Assembly (NCBI GenBank): GCA_964353175.1
Contig: CAYGUX010000001.1
Coordinates: 1-64,000, forward strand
Length of the DNA: 64,000 nt
Direction: 5' to 3'
Source: JAIYCX01 sp964353175
GTDB lineage: Bacteria > Bdellovibrionota_C > UBA2361 > SZUA-149 > DAOLCO01
Part shown: piece by piece, positions 55,025-64,000 of the stretch
How positions within the stretch are numbered: position 1 is the stretch's first letter
How the letters are laid out: each line of letters starts with the position of its first letter
Position numbers and translations under genes: made by a program
Notes under the pieces: generated by a model
Told to the model about the DNA's origin: nothing
What the model saw: the letters and a program-made list of their open reading frames with translations, nothing else
Database searches by the model: none

Positions 55025-56107
55025 TTAAGACCTAAAATCAGAGATAGATAAGTGCCCTCTTTTAATCATCTCTCTTTCTACGCCCTCTGAGAGCGTTTGT
55101 ATCAAACTAGGCCCTTCGTAAACTAAGGCCGTATAAAACTCTAATAAAGATGCCCCTGCTTCAAACATACGAATGCAATCTTCTACAGTACTAATACCGC
55201 CGACCCCAACAATAGGAACTTGCCCTTCTGTTAGTTCATAAACTTTTCTCACTCGCTCCAATGATCTTTCAAATACTGGTTTTCCACTAAGCCCACCCTT
55301 ACCAATACTCTCTACTACCTCATTAGGAGTATTTAAGCCTGTTCGAGAAACTGATGTGTTAGACACAACATATCCCTGAATTGAGAAACATGCACAAACC
55401 GTAAACAAAGGCTCTAAATGCGATAATTCTACATCGTTAGAAAGCTTTAATAATAAATCATGCCTAAAGTTAAACTTCTCTCTTGTGGTGGCAACTGCGG
55501 TTAATAATTCTCTTAGTGCGCCAACATCTTCGAAGGTTTTACCATCCTTAGTATTAGGACAACTTAAGTTCAATACCAATACCTTCGCCGTACTTCCTAC
55601 AATCTCGTAACATTCCTGAATGTCCCTAATTGCCTGTTCCCCGTTAAGAGAGGGGTTATTGGATTTAGTTATATTAATAAAAACTGGTTTATCAATTCTT
55701 GCCTTATGGAAATTGTGCAAAAACTTCTGAGCGCCGACATTATTTAATCCCATACGATTAATTAGAGCTTCATCTTTTTCTAGTCTAAACAATCTTGGCT
55801 TATCATTTCCAGATGATGGACTATTAGTAACCGAACCCACCTCAAGGAAACCAAAACCTAAAGCTGACATTGCTTCAAGCACATCTGCATTCTTATCAAA
55901 CCCACCTGCCAATCCAAAAGGATTACTAAAACTTGTGCCGAATAACTCTTGTTCTAATAAAGAGCTAGGGTAGCTAAAATATTTGCCCATTACTTGAGGC
56001 ATATAAGGCACGTATTGAGTGAACTTCAAGGCACCTTGAGCAAACTCATGCATTTTTTCAGGATCTCCTTTGAACAAATAAGGTCTTATTTTTTTATAAA
56101 GACTCAT
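55025..56107 (-). CDS. pyrD: Dihydroorotate dehydrogenase (quinone)
   Basis: A 360-residue class 2 enzyme that oxidises dihydroorotate to orotate in pyrimidine synthesis using membrane quinone. The N-terminal helical extension (KKIRPYLFKGDPEKMHEFAQ) marks the membrane-bound class. Then FGTSFSNPFGLAGGFDKNAD, GFLEVGSVTNSPSSGNDKPR, LNRMGLNN-like sequence (INRMGLNNVGAQ), VLNLSCPNTKDGK with the catalytic Ser region, KLSNDVE, and VGVGGISTVEDCIRMFEAGA for the FMN phosphate. It follows the YugP-like gene after 32 bases. Confidence 0.95.
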   Translation of the reverse strand: MSLYKKIRPYLFKGDPEKMHEFAQGALKFTQYVPYMPQVMGKYFSYPSSLLEQELFGTSFSNPFGLAGGFDKNADVLEAMSALGFGFLEVGSVTNSPSSGNDKPRLFRLEKDEALINRMGLNNVGAQKFLHNFHKARIDKPVFINITKSNNPSLNGEQAIRDIQECYEIVGSTAKVLVLNLSCPNTKDGKTFEDVGALRELLTAVATTREKFNFRHDLLLKLSNDVELSHLEPLFTVCACFSIQGYVVSNTSVSRTGLNTPNEVVESIGKGGLSGKPVFERSLERVRKVYELTEGQVPIVGVGGISTVEDCIRMFEAGASLLEFYTALVYEGPSLIQTLSEGVEREMIKRGHLSISDFRS

Positions 56108-56139
56108 AACACTGGATTCCTTTAAATTGGTCTGCTCAT

Positions 56140-56841
56140 TTAATTTCGCTCCCGATTTCCACCGATAACTCCAAACCTATATAGATAATACACAAGAGTC
56201 AAGACAGAGGATACAGTTGCAGCCACATAAGTCATGGCTGCCGCATTAAGTACTTTTCCAACTTCTTTTTCCTCAGAACTAGAAATAATCCCATTCTCCA
56301 ACAGAATCCTCCTAGCCCTATTACTAGCATCAAACTCCACTGGTAAGTTAATCAACTGAAATACTACTATCAAAGAGAACGCAAAGATACCTAGCAATAT
56401 TAAGTTAAACATTCCCAAGGCTCCGCCAAGTATCATAAGAAAGAAGGATATTTTTGGGCCTACAGAAGCTAAGGGCACTATCCCGTTTCTAATAACCAAA
56501 GGAGCATATTGAGTAGCATCTTGAATAGCATGCCCAACCTCGTGCGCAGCGATACCTAGGGAAGAAAGTGATCGCCCGCCATATACAGACTCACTAAGCC
56601 TTAAGACCTTAGCTTTTGGATCATAATGGTCCCCCATAGCTGCATTAATTCTCTCAATTCCGACTCCTCGAATGCCTTTTAGGTCAAGAATTTTTTGAGC
56701 GACTTCAGCGCCACTAATACCCGCGGTCGCAGGTATTTTACTCGCTCTCTGAATTTCCGCTTTTACTTTATACTGAGCCCACATCCCTAAAAACATAGCT
56801 GGGGCTAAAAAAATGAAATACATAGGATCAAATCCAAGCAT
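56140..56841 (-). CDS. YugP-like membrane zinc metallopeptidase
   Basis: A 233-residue Zn_peptidase_2 family protein: N-terminal helix (MYFIFLAPAMFLGMWAQYKV), TAGISGAEVAQKILD, the segment DHYDPKAKVLRLSESVYGGR, the zinc motif HEVGH (about residues 97-101, in IAAHEVGHAIQDATQYAPL), then three to four helices with PVEFDASNRARRILLENG. This layout is characteristic of the family. Physiological substrates are not well defined. It heads a unit with pyrD and is divergent from the PolX-like gene. Confidence 0.9.
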   Translation of the reverse strand: MLGFDPMYFIFLAPAMFLGMWAQYKVKAEIQRASKIPATAGISGAEVAQKILDLKGIRGVGIERINAAMGDHYDPKAKVLRLSESVYGGRSLSSLGIAAHEVGHAIQDATQYAPLVIRNGIVPLASVGPKISFFLMILGGALGMFNLILLGIFAFSLIVVFQLINLPVEFDASNRARRILLENGIISSSEEKEVGKVLNAAAMTYVAATVSSVLTLVYYLYRFGVIGGNRERN

Positions 56842-56968
56842 AGAATTACTCTCTTAATAAATAATGCTATATTGTAATCATCATTAGGCATTTTGCCAAG
56901 CAGACGCAATAAGGATAAGATACGATCAATTAACTGCTAAAATATCAATCTCGTTTAAAGCGTCATCA

Positions 56969-58465
56969 ATGACCACAGAAGAAGTCGTAAGCCTGTTTAA
57001 GGAGCTCATAAGCCTTATGGAGCTAAGTGGGGAAAACCCATTTAAAATAAGAGCATACGAAAAATCAATAGAGAATCTAAATGCACTCTCTGAAGACCTT
57101 AGCTCTCTTGTTAAAAAAATTGATAGTGGGCAAAGTTTAGGATTTGGTCCACAGATCTTAAAAGACCTTAGGGAGATTTATTCTTCAGGAGCACTGGCTA
57201 GCCATCAAGTACTCCTAAAAGAGTACCCAAAAGAAATTCTAGAACTTCTAAATATTAGAGGACTAGGGCCTAAAAAAATCATTCAACTAAAACAAGAGCT
57301 AGGTATTACTTCTATAGAGGGATTCCAAAAAGCATTGATAGGTGAGCAACTCGACAACATCAAAGGATTTGGTAAAAAAACTTTAGTCAGCCTCAAAGAG
57401 AACTTAGACCTTTACCTCGATTCTCGTGAGTACTTCTTACTCGATGCACATGAAAAAACTCTTGAGAGGTTACTCGCACTGGCTCCGAATGAGTTGCTAC
57501 CCGAACAATTAACTTTAGAAAAAAGTGAGACATTCACTTCCGTGGAAGTTGCCATAAAGAGATCTAGCGTTACGGCACTTCGAATGAATTTGGAAGCGAA
57601 CAAATTAAGCTACACAGAGGAGAGCGACAAACTACTCCTATCCATTAATTCAATCCCTATTAGAATTAATTTAAAAAATAGTTTTGATTACACTACGTTA
57701 ATAGAACAGAATGACACCTTCAACAGAAAGCCTAAGATTGATACTAAATCTCTAAAAGGCCTTCTACACATGCACTCAACGTACTCAGATGGGAAGGACT
57801 CCATCAAAGACCTTGCATTAGAAGCGATCAGATTGGGGTACTCCTATATTGGCATAACAGATCACTCTCAATCTGCTGGATACGCAGGTGGCCTAAGACC
57901 AGAAGCAATCAAACAACAACACACAGAAATAAATAGACTAAACGAAGAGCTCGCTCCTTTTAGAATTTTTAAAGGTATCGAGTCTGACATTCTTACTGAT
58001 GGATCACTAGATTATAACGAAGGTATTCTTTCAAGCTTTGATTTTATAGTCTCCTCCATACACTCAGGCTTCACCCTGTCGAAAGCAGAGATGACTAAAA
58101 GAATTATCACAGCGCTAAAGAATCCACACACGACTATCCTTGGTCATCTTACTGGAAGATTGCTCCTAAAAAGAAAGCCTTATGAAGTAGATGTTGACGA
58201 AATTCTTAAAGTCGCGAAGGAAGAGGGGGTGGTAGTAGAACTAAACTCAAATCCGAAGCGATTAGACATAAGTTGGGAAGAATTGGCCAAAAACACTACA
58301 AACCTCCCCAACCTAGCCATCACACCAGATGCTCACTCAAAGGAACAATTATCCCTTGTCCGATATGGCATATTAATGGCCAACAAAGCAGATATTAAGG
58401 AAAAATCAATTTTAAACACTAGAGATGCTAAAGAATGTAGCAACTTTTTTAAACTTAGGAAGTAA
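56969..58465 (+). CDS. PolX-like PHP protein lacking polymerase site
   Basis: The 498-residue protein starts like family X polymerases: helical domain (LMELSGENPFKIRAYEKSIE) and helix-hairpin-helix motifs (LLNIRGLGPKKIIQLKQELG, IKGFGKKTLVSLKENL). It ends in a PHP phosphoesterase domain with HMHSTYSDG (about 266), ITDHSQSAGYAGGL, KGIESDILTDG, SIHSGF, LGHLTGRLL and TPDAHS. Between them the nucleotidyltransferase palm is short. I do not find the GSxRR...DxD signature, and the chain is about 70 residues below the usual 570. It probably keeps 3'-5' exonuclease or phosphatase activity without polymerase activity. The next gene starts in its stop codon (TAATG). Confidence 0.85.
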   Translation: MTTEEVVSLFKELISLMELSGENPFKIRAYEKSIENLNALSEDLSSLVKKIDSGQSLGFGPQILKDLREIYSSGALASHQVLLKEYPKEILELLNIRGLGPKKIIQLKQELGITSIEGFQKALIGEQLDNIKGFGKKTLVSLKENLDLYLDSREYFLLDAHEKTLERLLALAPNELLPEQLTLEKSETFTSVEVAIKRSSVTALRMNLEANKLSYTEESDKLLLSINSIPIRINLKNSFDYTTLIEQNDTFNRKPKIDTKSLKGLLHMHSTYSDGKDSIKDLALEAIRLGYSYIGITDHSQSAGYAGGLRPEAIKQQHTEINRLNEELAPFRIFKGIESDILTDGSLDYNEGILSSFDFIVSSIHSGFTLSKAEMTKRIITALKNPHTTILGHLTGRLLLKRKPYEVDVDEILKVAKEEGVVVELNSNPKRLDISWEELAKNTTNLPNLAITPDAHSKEQLSLVRYGILMANKADIKEKSILNTRDAKECSNFFKLRK

Positions 58466-58809
58466 TGGAAAAAGACAAGGACACAAACCTTACAGAAATA
58501 GATCATTGCGTTGTAATGGTAGCTGATCTTGATACGAGTATTAGCTGGTACCTTTCAAGCTTTTCATGCGAACTTGCTTATAGAACTAGAACCCTAGCCA
58601 TCCTTCAATTTAAGAACATGAGAGTAGTGCTCAGCCTACCTAGCGAACAAAGACCACACCTAGGTTTCATCAAAGAAGATGCGGAAACTTTTGGCGAACT
58701 ACACGAACAAGCTGACCTCTGCAACTCAACCTTCATAGCAGATCCCAGTGGAAATCCTGTAGAACTCATCAAAGATGTATTTCAATCTAATAGCATAGAG
58801 TCAACATGA
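58465..58809 (+). CDS. VOC-fold (glyoxalase-like) protein
   Basis: The 114-residue protein has the VOC pattern IDHCVVMVADLDTSISWYLS at the start and FIADPSGNPVELIKD at the end, with His in the first and Glu in the second as potential metal ligands. The family covers glyoxalase I, dioxygenases and antibiotic-resistance proteins, so the substrate is unknown. The ATG overlaps the stop of the PolX-like gene, and its own stop overlaps the next ATG by 4 bases, making a tightly coupled three-gene unit. Confidence 0.82.
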   Translation: MEKDKDTNLTEIDHCVVMVADLDTSISWYLSSFSCELAYRTRTLAILQFKNMRVVLSLPSEQRPHLGFIKEDAETFGELHEQADLCNSTFIADPSGNPVELIKDVFQSNSIEST

Positions 58810-59696
58810 AGATACTGATCGCTGGAGCAAGTGGACTTATTGGTAGTGAATTGAAAAGATTCGCAATCTCACGAGGCCATACGGTCAACACTCTTGGACG
58901 AACCTCAAATAGCTACCCCGATTCATTTGAATGGGACCCCAGTAAAGGTGAAATCGATACTAACTGTCTAGTTGGAGTTGATACTATTATCAACTTAGCT
59001 GGAGAGAATATCGCATCTGGCCTATGGACAGCTTCCAAGAAAGAAAGGATTTTGACTAGTAGGATTAACTCAACAAGAACAATCGTTGATGCCCTTCGAA
59101 GTCCAACACATCAAGTCACAACACTAATAAATGCCTCAGCGATCGGATACTATAAGACAGGCCCTGCTCCGCAAGATGAGTCCGCTGAAGCTGGAAATGA
59201 CTTTCTAAGTACAGTTTGTAAAGAATGGGAGAAGGAAGCAAATAAAGCAAGAGAACTTGGAATTAGAGTTGCCACTCCTAGGATTGGCATCGTCCTAAGC
59301 AAACACGGCGCAACCTTAAAACAGATGCTTCTTCCTTTTAAACTAGGCCTTGGAGGGAAGCTTGGCGATGGTAAAGCGAATTGGAGCTGGGTATCCTTAA
59401 AAGATGCCGTAACTAGCATAATGTATGTAGCTGAAAATGAAATTCTAGAAGGAGCAATAAATATTTGTAGTCCCCAAGCTGTTAGCAATGAAGAATTCAC
59501 CAAGACACTAGGAAGGACTTTATCCAGACCTACTTTTTTTAATATTCCAGAAAAATTGCTTAAATTTATTTTGGGTGAAATGGCGGATCAACTCATGCTT
59601 GCAGACCTAGTAATCGTACCTAAAAAATTGAGTGACGCAAGATATATATTTAAAGATAAAGATTTAGAAATATTCTTAAAGGCAGAACTTTCATAG
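58806..59696 (+). CDS. TIGR01777-family epimerase (YfcH-like)
   Basis: A 296-residue SDR of the TIGR01777/YfcH group: nucleotide loop MKILIAGASGLIGSELKRF, FEWDPSKGEID, INLAGENIASGLWTASKKER (the highly diagnostic NLAGENI..RWT region), INASAIGYYKT, RVATPRIGIVLSKHGATLKQ and GDGKANWSWVSLKDAV, then a C-terminal DUF1731-like segment. Cellular role is not established. It is translationally coupled to the VOC gene. Confidence 0.92.
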   Translation: MKILIAGASGLIGSELKRFAISRGHTVNTLGRTSNSYPDSFEWDPSKGEIDTNCLVGVDTIINLAGENIASGLWTASKKERILTSRINSTRTIVDALRSPTHQVTTLINASAIGYYKTGPAPQDESAEAGNDFLSTVCKEWEKEANKARELGIRVATPRIGIVLSKHGATLKQMLLPFKLGLGGKLGDGKANWSWVSLKDAVTSIMYVAENEILEGAINICSPQAVSNEEFTKTLGRTLSRPTFFNIPEKLLKFILGEMADQLMLADLVIVPKKLSDARYIFKDKDLEIFLKAELS

Positions 59697-59709
59697 GTGT
59701 CAAAGTAAA

Positions 59710-60174
59710 CTAAGATCTCGAAGATAAACTTCTATGTACTTTAAATAAAAGATTCTCGCCTTTAGAATCCTTACATAATACATTAATATGCTCTTGATCT
59801 AAGCAAGTCTCCTTATATCGTAAAATAATTCGAGTAGTTCCACCGGACTCTGGTCTAATCTTAACAATAAACCTTATGCGACAAGCAAGTGGAGTATCTC
59901 CATCATAAGTAGAATTACATAGCTTATCCTTCACACTTAAAGAGCTAGTTTCAAACCCCTCTTCTAAATCAGCTCCAGCTGGAACACTAAAGCCTTCAGC
60001 TTCAAGAACATCTCGAACCATCAAGAAAGCTTCCTCCGAACTTCCAGAATACTTCTCCTGTATTTCACTTATAGGTGCTGGTGAAACAAGATTTGGATCA
60101 ATGTATGCCTCATTAGATGCACTACAAGAAACAAAGAACACTAAGAATAGAATGATTAATTTTTTAAAATGCAT
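59710..60174 (-). CDS. Small lipoprotein of unknown family
   Basis: The 154-residue product has a lipoprotein signal (MHFKKLIILFLVFFVSC), with lipobox FVSC. The mature part has about 135 residues with a probable alpha/beta fold (SSEEAFLMVRDVLEAEGFSV, RIRFIVKIRPESGGTTRIIL) and several cysteines (CNSTYDGDTPLACRI, ETCLDQEH, VLCKD). The pattern resembles small outer-membrane lipoproteins with a single compact domain, but no family is recognised. It is monocistronic. Confidence 0.68.
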   Translation of the reverse strand: MHFKKLIILFLVFFVSCSASNEAYIDPNLVSPAPISEIQEKYSGSSEEAFLMVRDVLEAEGFSVPAGADLEEGFETSSLSVKDKLCNSTYDGDTPLACRIRFIVKIRPESGGTTRIILRYKETCLDQEHINVLCKDSKGENLLFKVHRSLSSRS

Positions 60175-60339
60175 TACAAAAAAAGATTCCTAACAATTTA
60201 TATGTTGCTATTCTGTATTATTTACCGCTAATTGTCCAGTAAGAATATCCTTCTTTTTACAGCATCGCAGATAGGCAATAATTCCCCGCTATGTTATCAT
60301 CAATTGCCTTAGACTCCTATTATAGCTTCAATTAAAAAG

Positions 60340-61911
60340 ATGCACGAACTATACATATTCAACTCTACGCTAAACCTTAGTACCATACTAAGCCTAAATC
60401 CCTTAAGCTCATTATTAACGTCATTTTCCGATAATCCCGTCTCTAAGTATCAACTATTTGCTTTTTCAGAGGGCTTAATTTTCATAGCCTTACTATTTTC
60501 CAATGTTCGCTTAAATCTCAAAATCAAAAACAACTTAGGACACGAAAAACTAGAAACCTTATGTTTGAGTATCCTAACTTTATGTATTATTTTTTTTCTA
60601 GACAGCTCACTCCTCTCCCTCCCCCTATTAAACTCTTTTTTACTTGCATTCCTCGCAAACTCACTGTTAAATTTTAAAAATGGTCTAAACATACCGAGAT
60701 GCGCTTGTCATATTACGCTGTATTTGCTCGCGATCCTATTTAGTCAACCATTCTCTCTTTTAGTATTTATTTTTATCTTAATAAAAAACCTATCCACTTC
60801 TGAAAATCTACTTAAAGTAGGCTATTTCTTTCTAGGAATTCTATCCCTATATTTAACTTTTCAAAATGCTCCACTCTTCGACTACCCAAGAGACTCTAAC
60901 GTAACGCCCTATTCTCCTTTAATACACGCTGGCGTTGTAAATTTCGGCATTGACAATATGCCCTTTACGCTACTTTACAACAGTTATTTAGGACTCAGAG
61001 AGAATAGCTACCTAGTCTTATTACTACTCTCAGCCGCTCTTATTTTGTTTCAAATGCGCCACCCTCGCACGAATAAAATCAAAACAGCTTTTGTTTGTAT
61101 GTTTTGTTTACTCTCAATCTACCTAAACCATACCATCTTAATTCAGCTTATAGACATTCCGCTATTAAGATTCTTACCGGGCTATGCATTCCTACCCCTA
61201 CCTGTTCTAGTACCGATTCTAATTGCAGTCTTTATTTTAGATATATTCAATATTCACAGAAAGGAATTTAAATACTTTCTACCTACGGCCCTGTGCTTTC
61301 TCCTTATCTTTAACAGCCCACAGGTTTCACAGAATGTTTACGCACTGAATAGAGACTTCTCAGATAAAAAAAATACGATTCCTACTATTGAGCCACACTA
61401 CACTCCTTCAAACTACTTACTAAAGACCTATAAAGGCTTAAAACTGACCTTAGAAGAATCCCAATATAACTCAATAGACATTTCCCCTAATTGCACAGCT
61501 ACTTCTTCAGCATTCCCAGAAGAAGCTGCTAGAGCATTAGATGGGGATACAAATACAAGATGGGCGACTAAAAACCCACAACAAGCAGGTGACTATTTTG
61601 AGATTGCCTGCAAAGAAACAATTGAACTTGATAAAATCTTATTGGAGTTGGGAAACAATGGAACCGATTTCGCAAGGGGCTTCTCCATAACAACTGACTC
61701 TACCTCTATTTTGAACTTAGAAGACTGGTTAGGTCCAATTAGAAAAACAAAAAGCGGCCTACCCTACTTCGGACCACAAAAAGAAATTGAACTAGCTTTC
61801 GATAAACCCCTGCGCTTTAAAACAATTAGATTCACAGTCAACAGAGGAGATAACACTTTTGATTGGTCTATTGGTGAGGTTAAGTTCTATGAAGAGAAGT
61901 CGAAAGCCTAA
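60340..61911 (+). CDS. Membrane protein with C-terminal discoidin-like domain
   Basis: The 523-residue protein has about nine to ten hydrophobic helices in residues 30-345, reminiscent of membrane glycosyltransferase or O-antigen-type scaffolds, and a C-terminal soluble domain of about 140 residues. That domain reads as F5/8 type C (discoidin/CBM32-like): EEAARALDGDTNTRWATKNP, DYFEIACKETIELDKILLEL, LRFKTIRFTVNRGDNTFDWS and IGEVKFYE. Such domains bind sugars or lipids, here presumably in the periplasm. The 3' end overlaps the convergent gene by 32 bases. Confidence 0.78.
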   Translation: MHELYIFNSTLNLSTILSLNPLSSLLTSFSDNPVSKYQLFAFSEGLIFIALLFSNVRLNLKIKNNLGHEKLETLCLSILTLCIIFFLDSSLLSLPLLNSFLLAFLANSLLNFKNGLNIPRCACHITLYLLAILFSQPFSLLVFIFILIKNLSTSENLLKVGYFFLGILSLYLTFQNAPLFDYPRDSNVTPYSPLIHAGVVNFGIDNMPFTLLYNSYLGLRENSYLVLLLLSAALILFQMRHPRTNKIKTAFVCMFCLLSIYLNHTILIQLIDIPLLRFLPGYAFLPLPVLVPILIAVFILDIFNIHRKEFKYFLPTALCFLLIFNSPQVSQNVYALNRDFSDKKNTIPTIEPHYTPSNYLLKTYKGLKLTLEESQYNSIDISPNCTATSSAFPEEAARALDGDTNTRWATKNPQQAGDYFEIACKETIELDKILLELGNNGTDFARGFSITTDSTSILNLEDWLGPIRKTKSGLPYFGPQKEIELAFDKPLRFKTIRFTVNRGDNTFDWSIGEVKFYEEKSKA

Positions 61912-62530
61912 GATAGTCATTCAATTGCGAACTATCAACTTCTGCTACTTCTGCACTTAGAAGAAGGATGTCTCTAAAAATCTCTAAATTCTTATCTTCA
62001 CAATTCTTTCGGATACTGGCCTCTAAACGAATATCTGAATTTGTAATATTCAAGATCAATCGGCCCTCTTCCATTGGCACCTTGAACCACTTACTTACAT
62101 TACTTTTAGACGAATAAAATTTTATACCGAAGCTTAAAGATTCGAAATCATAGCCAAGTTGACGAACAATCTGCGTACTATTCAAATCCTTAAAATAAGT
62201 AGAAGTAGTAGACACATTCACCTCACTATAAACTAACATTTTCTTATAAAAAGAAAACGTGGTTTTTAAGGCAGTGGATAGAATACGATCTTCATTGTGA
62301 TCGTCAGAGCTATCGAACATACTTAAAGTTAGCAATAAGCCCTCCCCATTCAAGGCTCCTGCGACTTGATTAAGATAGCCTTCCCTAGTGTTTAGTTCTA
62401 AAACTGAAATAATTAGACCCAAAACTCGTTCCAAACAGATAGGTTGATACTGATATGCAGACTCGAGGTTGAAACATCGCTCCTTGTATATCCAGGAACC
62501 CTGATCTTTAACTTTAATTTCCTTTCTCAA
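61880..62530 (-). CDS. Unknown protein downstream of ppiD
   Basis: A 216-residue product, starting with TTG at 62530 (GGGG six bases upstream; the next in-frame Met is about 70 residues in). It begins 19 bases after the PpiD-like gene on the same strand and is probably cotranscribed. No signal peptide or membrane helix is seen. The sequence has repeated beta-like stretches (EGLLLTLSMFDSSDD, FESLSFGIKFYSSKS, EEGRLILNITNSDIRLEASI). I do not recognise a family. Its last 32 bases overlap the end of the convergent membrane-protein gene. Confidence 0.6.
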   Translation of the reverse strand: MRKEIKVKDQGSWIYKERCFNLESAYQYQPICLERVLGLIISVLELNTREGYLNQVAGALNGEGLLLTLSMFDSSDDHNEDRILSTALKTTFSFYKKMLVYSEVNVSTTSTYFKDLNSTQIVRQLGYDFESLSFGIKFYSSKSNVSKWFKVPMEEGRLILNITNSDIRLEASIRKNCEDKNLEIFRDILLLSAEVAEVDSSQLNDYLRLSTSLHRT

Positions 62531-62549
62531 TACCCCGCTCCGAGAGAAC

Positions 62550-64000
62550 CTATAACCCAGCCTGCAAAGAAACTTCTGGTTTTATCTCTGCTCTCAAATA
62601 ATTGATGAGTTGATTTAATCCACTTGCAGAGACAGCTTGTTGTTCTCTTGACATAAAAGCTTGCAATTCACTTGGAACGATACCATCTTTAGGTTTCTCA
62701 ACCTTACTCATTCCAAGGATATATACCTCACCACTCATATTTACATAAGGTTGAGAATAATATCCGTTTGATTCAATTGCCGCGATAATATCTGCTTTCT
62801 GTCTAGGATCTTCGATCATAGTTAATGCAATAGCTTCTCTCTTAGCTAAGGGCACTTCTTCAACCTTTAATCCTTTTTCAGTCAACAACTTAGATACCGC
62901 TCGACCTCTCACTAACGCATTCCCTACTTCAACGTCTGGCAAAGAAGCTAAAAACTTAGTCGCCTTTTCTTTAGAAATGTTCAAAGCTTCTACTCTTTTA
63001 AGTTCAGCTACAATATCTGTTTTAACTTGCTCTAAAGGTTTCTCCTTAGGCTCAAATACATCCCGAATATAGACATAGACATAACCCGTCTTAGCTTTAT
63101 CAGAGACCAATACGGAAGATCCCTTCGCTAAGGACATTACCTCTGACAGATCCTCCAAAGCAACATCCGAAATGATCCCAAGTGGTGTGCCAGATTCCTC
63201 TAGTGATAGACCCTTTTCACTAGCTAATTTCTTGATGAAGTCTTCTCTAGTTTGATACCCTTGATCTTCAACACTTCGTAGGAAATTTTCTCCTCCAACC
63301 TTTGCATATTCAGGAGTTAACTTGTTTACAATTTCCACTCTTAGTTGTTCCTTAACCTCTTCAAATGGCTTTACGCTACTTGGCACATCTTCAACTACCT
63401 TCAGTAACACATACTCCTCTCCCAATTTAGTGACAGGACTAATTTCATTCACTTTCAAGCCTTGTAGAATATTTTGAGTCTCTACATTAATTTTATCCAT
63501 ACTCAGAAGTTCCGGTTCGGATTTAAAAGTTGCTCCCTTCTGTTTACCCAAAGACTCAAATTGTTCAGGAGAAGTTACTATCTGCGTTCTAAGATCTTCA
63601 GCCAATAACTTGATGTTATCGTCAGCATCCTGGTTTGAATTTTCACCCTCTATCAGTTCTGTTAATGCACTCTTAGAAGTAAGGTAACTTAAAGTTGAGT
63701 ATCTAACTTGCCTTGGAATTTCATATTGCTTTCGATTCGCTTCATATAGATCAACTAACTCCTGTTCATCGACCTTCACAGTAGTTTGATATCGATCGGG
63801 GGAAAAACGTACTACCAATGGTAGTATTTGCTTGCTTGTTTGATATCTTGACTTATTAGCCTGATAATATTCTTCGATCTTTTCATTACTAATTTCGATA
63901 CCAACTAGAGGCGAGCTGATTTTAGCACTGTAAAAACCTATCTGCGACTCTTTCAGTAAATATCTTTTTTCTCTCTCAGCTTTTCCATATAATGCCAAAG
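62550..64000 (-). CDS. ppiD: PpiD/SurA-like periplasmic chaperone, N-terminus missing
   Basis: The frame is open to the window edge, so the N-terminus (anchor helix and first chaperone region) lies outside. The visible 483 residues show a PpiD-type layout: helical chaperone part (ISNEKIEEYYQANKSRYQTS, VDEQELVDLYEANRKQYEIP), a degenerate PPIC-like module (SPEQFESLGKQKGATFKSEP, INEISPVTKLGEEYVLLKVV-type segment) and a helical C-terminus ending KPEVSLQAGL. PpiD is anchored in the inner membrane and helps proteins leaving the Sec channel. The rotamase core is weak, as in E. coli PpiD. Confidence 0.83.
   Translation of the reverse strand, partial: LALYGKAEREKRYLLKESQIGFYSAKISSPLVGIEISNEKIEEYYQANKSRYQTSKQILPLVVRFSPDRYQTTVKVDEQELVDLYEANRKQYEIPRQVRYSTLSYLTSKSALTELIEGENSNQDADDNIKLLAEDLRTQIVTSPEQFESLGKQKGATFKSEPELLSMDKINVETQNILQGLKVNEISPVTKLGEEYVLLKVVEDVPSSVKPFEEVKEQLRVEIVNKLTPEYAKVGGENFLRSVEDQGYQTREDFIKKLASEKGLSLEESGTPLGIISDVALEDLSEVMSLAKGSSVLVSDKAKTGYVYVYIRDVFEPKEKPLEQVKTDIVAELKRVEALNISKEKATKFLASLPDVEVGNALVRGRAVSKLLTEKGLKVEEVPLAKREAIALTMIEDPRQKADIIAAIESNGYYSQPYVNMSGEVYILGMSKVEKPKDGIVPSELQAFMSREQQAVSASGLNQLINYLRAEIKPEVSLQAGL

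Overview
The window is A+T-rich, gene-dense DNA from a motile Gram-negative, proteobacteria-like organism with oxidative metabolism. The evidence is several lipoprotein signals and an outer-membrane-type C-terminus, a long flagellar export/switch operon with a textbook sigma-54 promoter, MotA/MotB stators, and genes for citrate synthase, eukaryotic-type NADP isocitrate dehydrogenase and 2-oxoglutarate dehydrogenase E1. The HGGHHGG-type MotB, the sigma-28 sequence and the gene order fliLMNOPQR-flhBA-flhG-fliA look closer to Bdellovibrionota/deltaproteobacterial lineages than to enterics. That placement is inference only; no rRNA, tRNA, phage, insertion sequence or CRISPR array was seen.

Layout. 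1-8340: envelope and secreted proteins (a LysM-like lipoprotein cut by the window edge, a DUF4105/Lnb-type protein, DUF3015, a propeller lipoprotein, an orphan amino-acid-type binding protein and the internally deleted remnant of a second copy). 8496-18276: CsaA-like protein, motAB, gltA, a PrpA-like phosphatase, icd, an M50-family protease and a ComM-like ATPase. 18521-21288: membrane and AMIN-domain envelope proteins. 21337-37341: a possible cyclic beta-1,2-glucan locus, with an SDR-ABC exporter pair divergent from an SbmA-like ABC protein, a large exported helical protein and a 2867-residue NdvB/Cgs synthase.

37342-40614 is the most accessory-looking part. It holds a caspase-like protein that stops seven residues after its presumed catalytic cysteine, palindromes in front of it, a nucleotidyltransferase coupled to a 54-residue partner, and related GCCTC/GAGGC hairpins between and around these genes. 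40615-50178 is the flagellar operon (fliL, M, N, O, P, Q, R, then flhB, flhA, flhG, a two-helix protein, fliA). No flhF lies between flhA and flhG. 50313-64000 returns to housekeeping and envelope genes: LMW phosphatase, 6-phosphogluconolactonase, a GGQ release-factor homologue, sucA with an unusual lysine-rich N-terminus, pyrD, a YugP-type protease, a PolX-like PHP protein without a recognisable polymerase site, VOC and TIGR01777 proteins, a membrane protein ending in a discoidin-like domain, and a PpiD-like chaperone running off the right edge.

How the genes work together. The flagellar block supplies the export gate, switch and late sigma factor, with the stators encoded separately near gltA. 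gltA, icd and sucA are three TCA-cycle enzymes at three separate loci. The glucan locus could couple cytoplasmic synthesis (NdvB) to export and periplasmic handling. All function calls come from reading motifs by eye; no database search was run.
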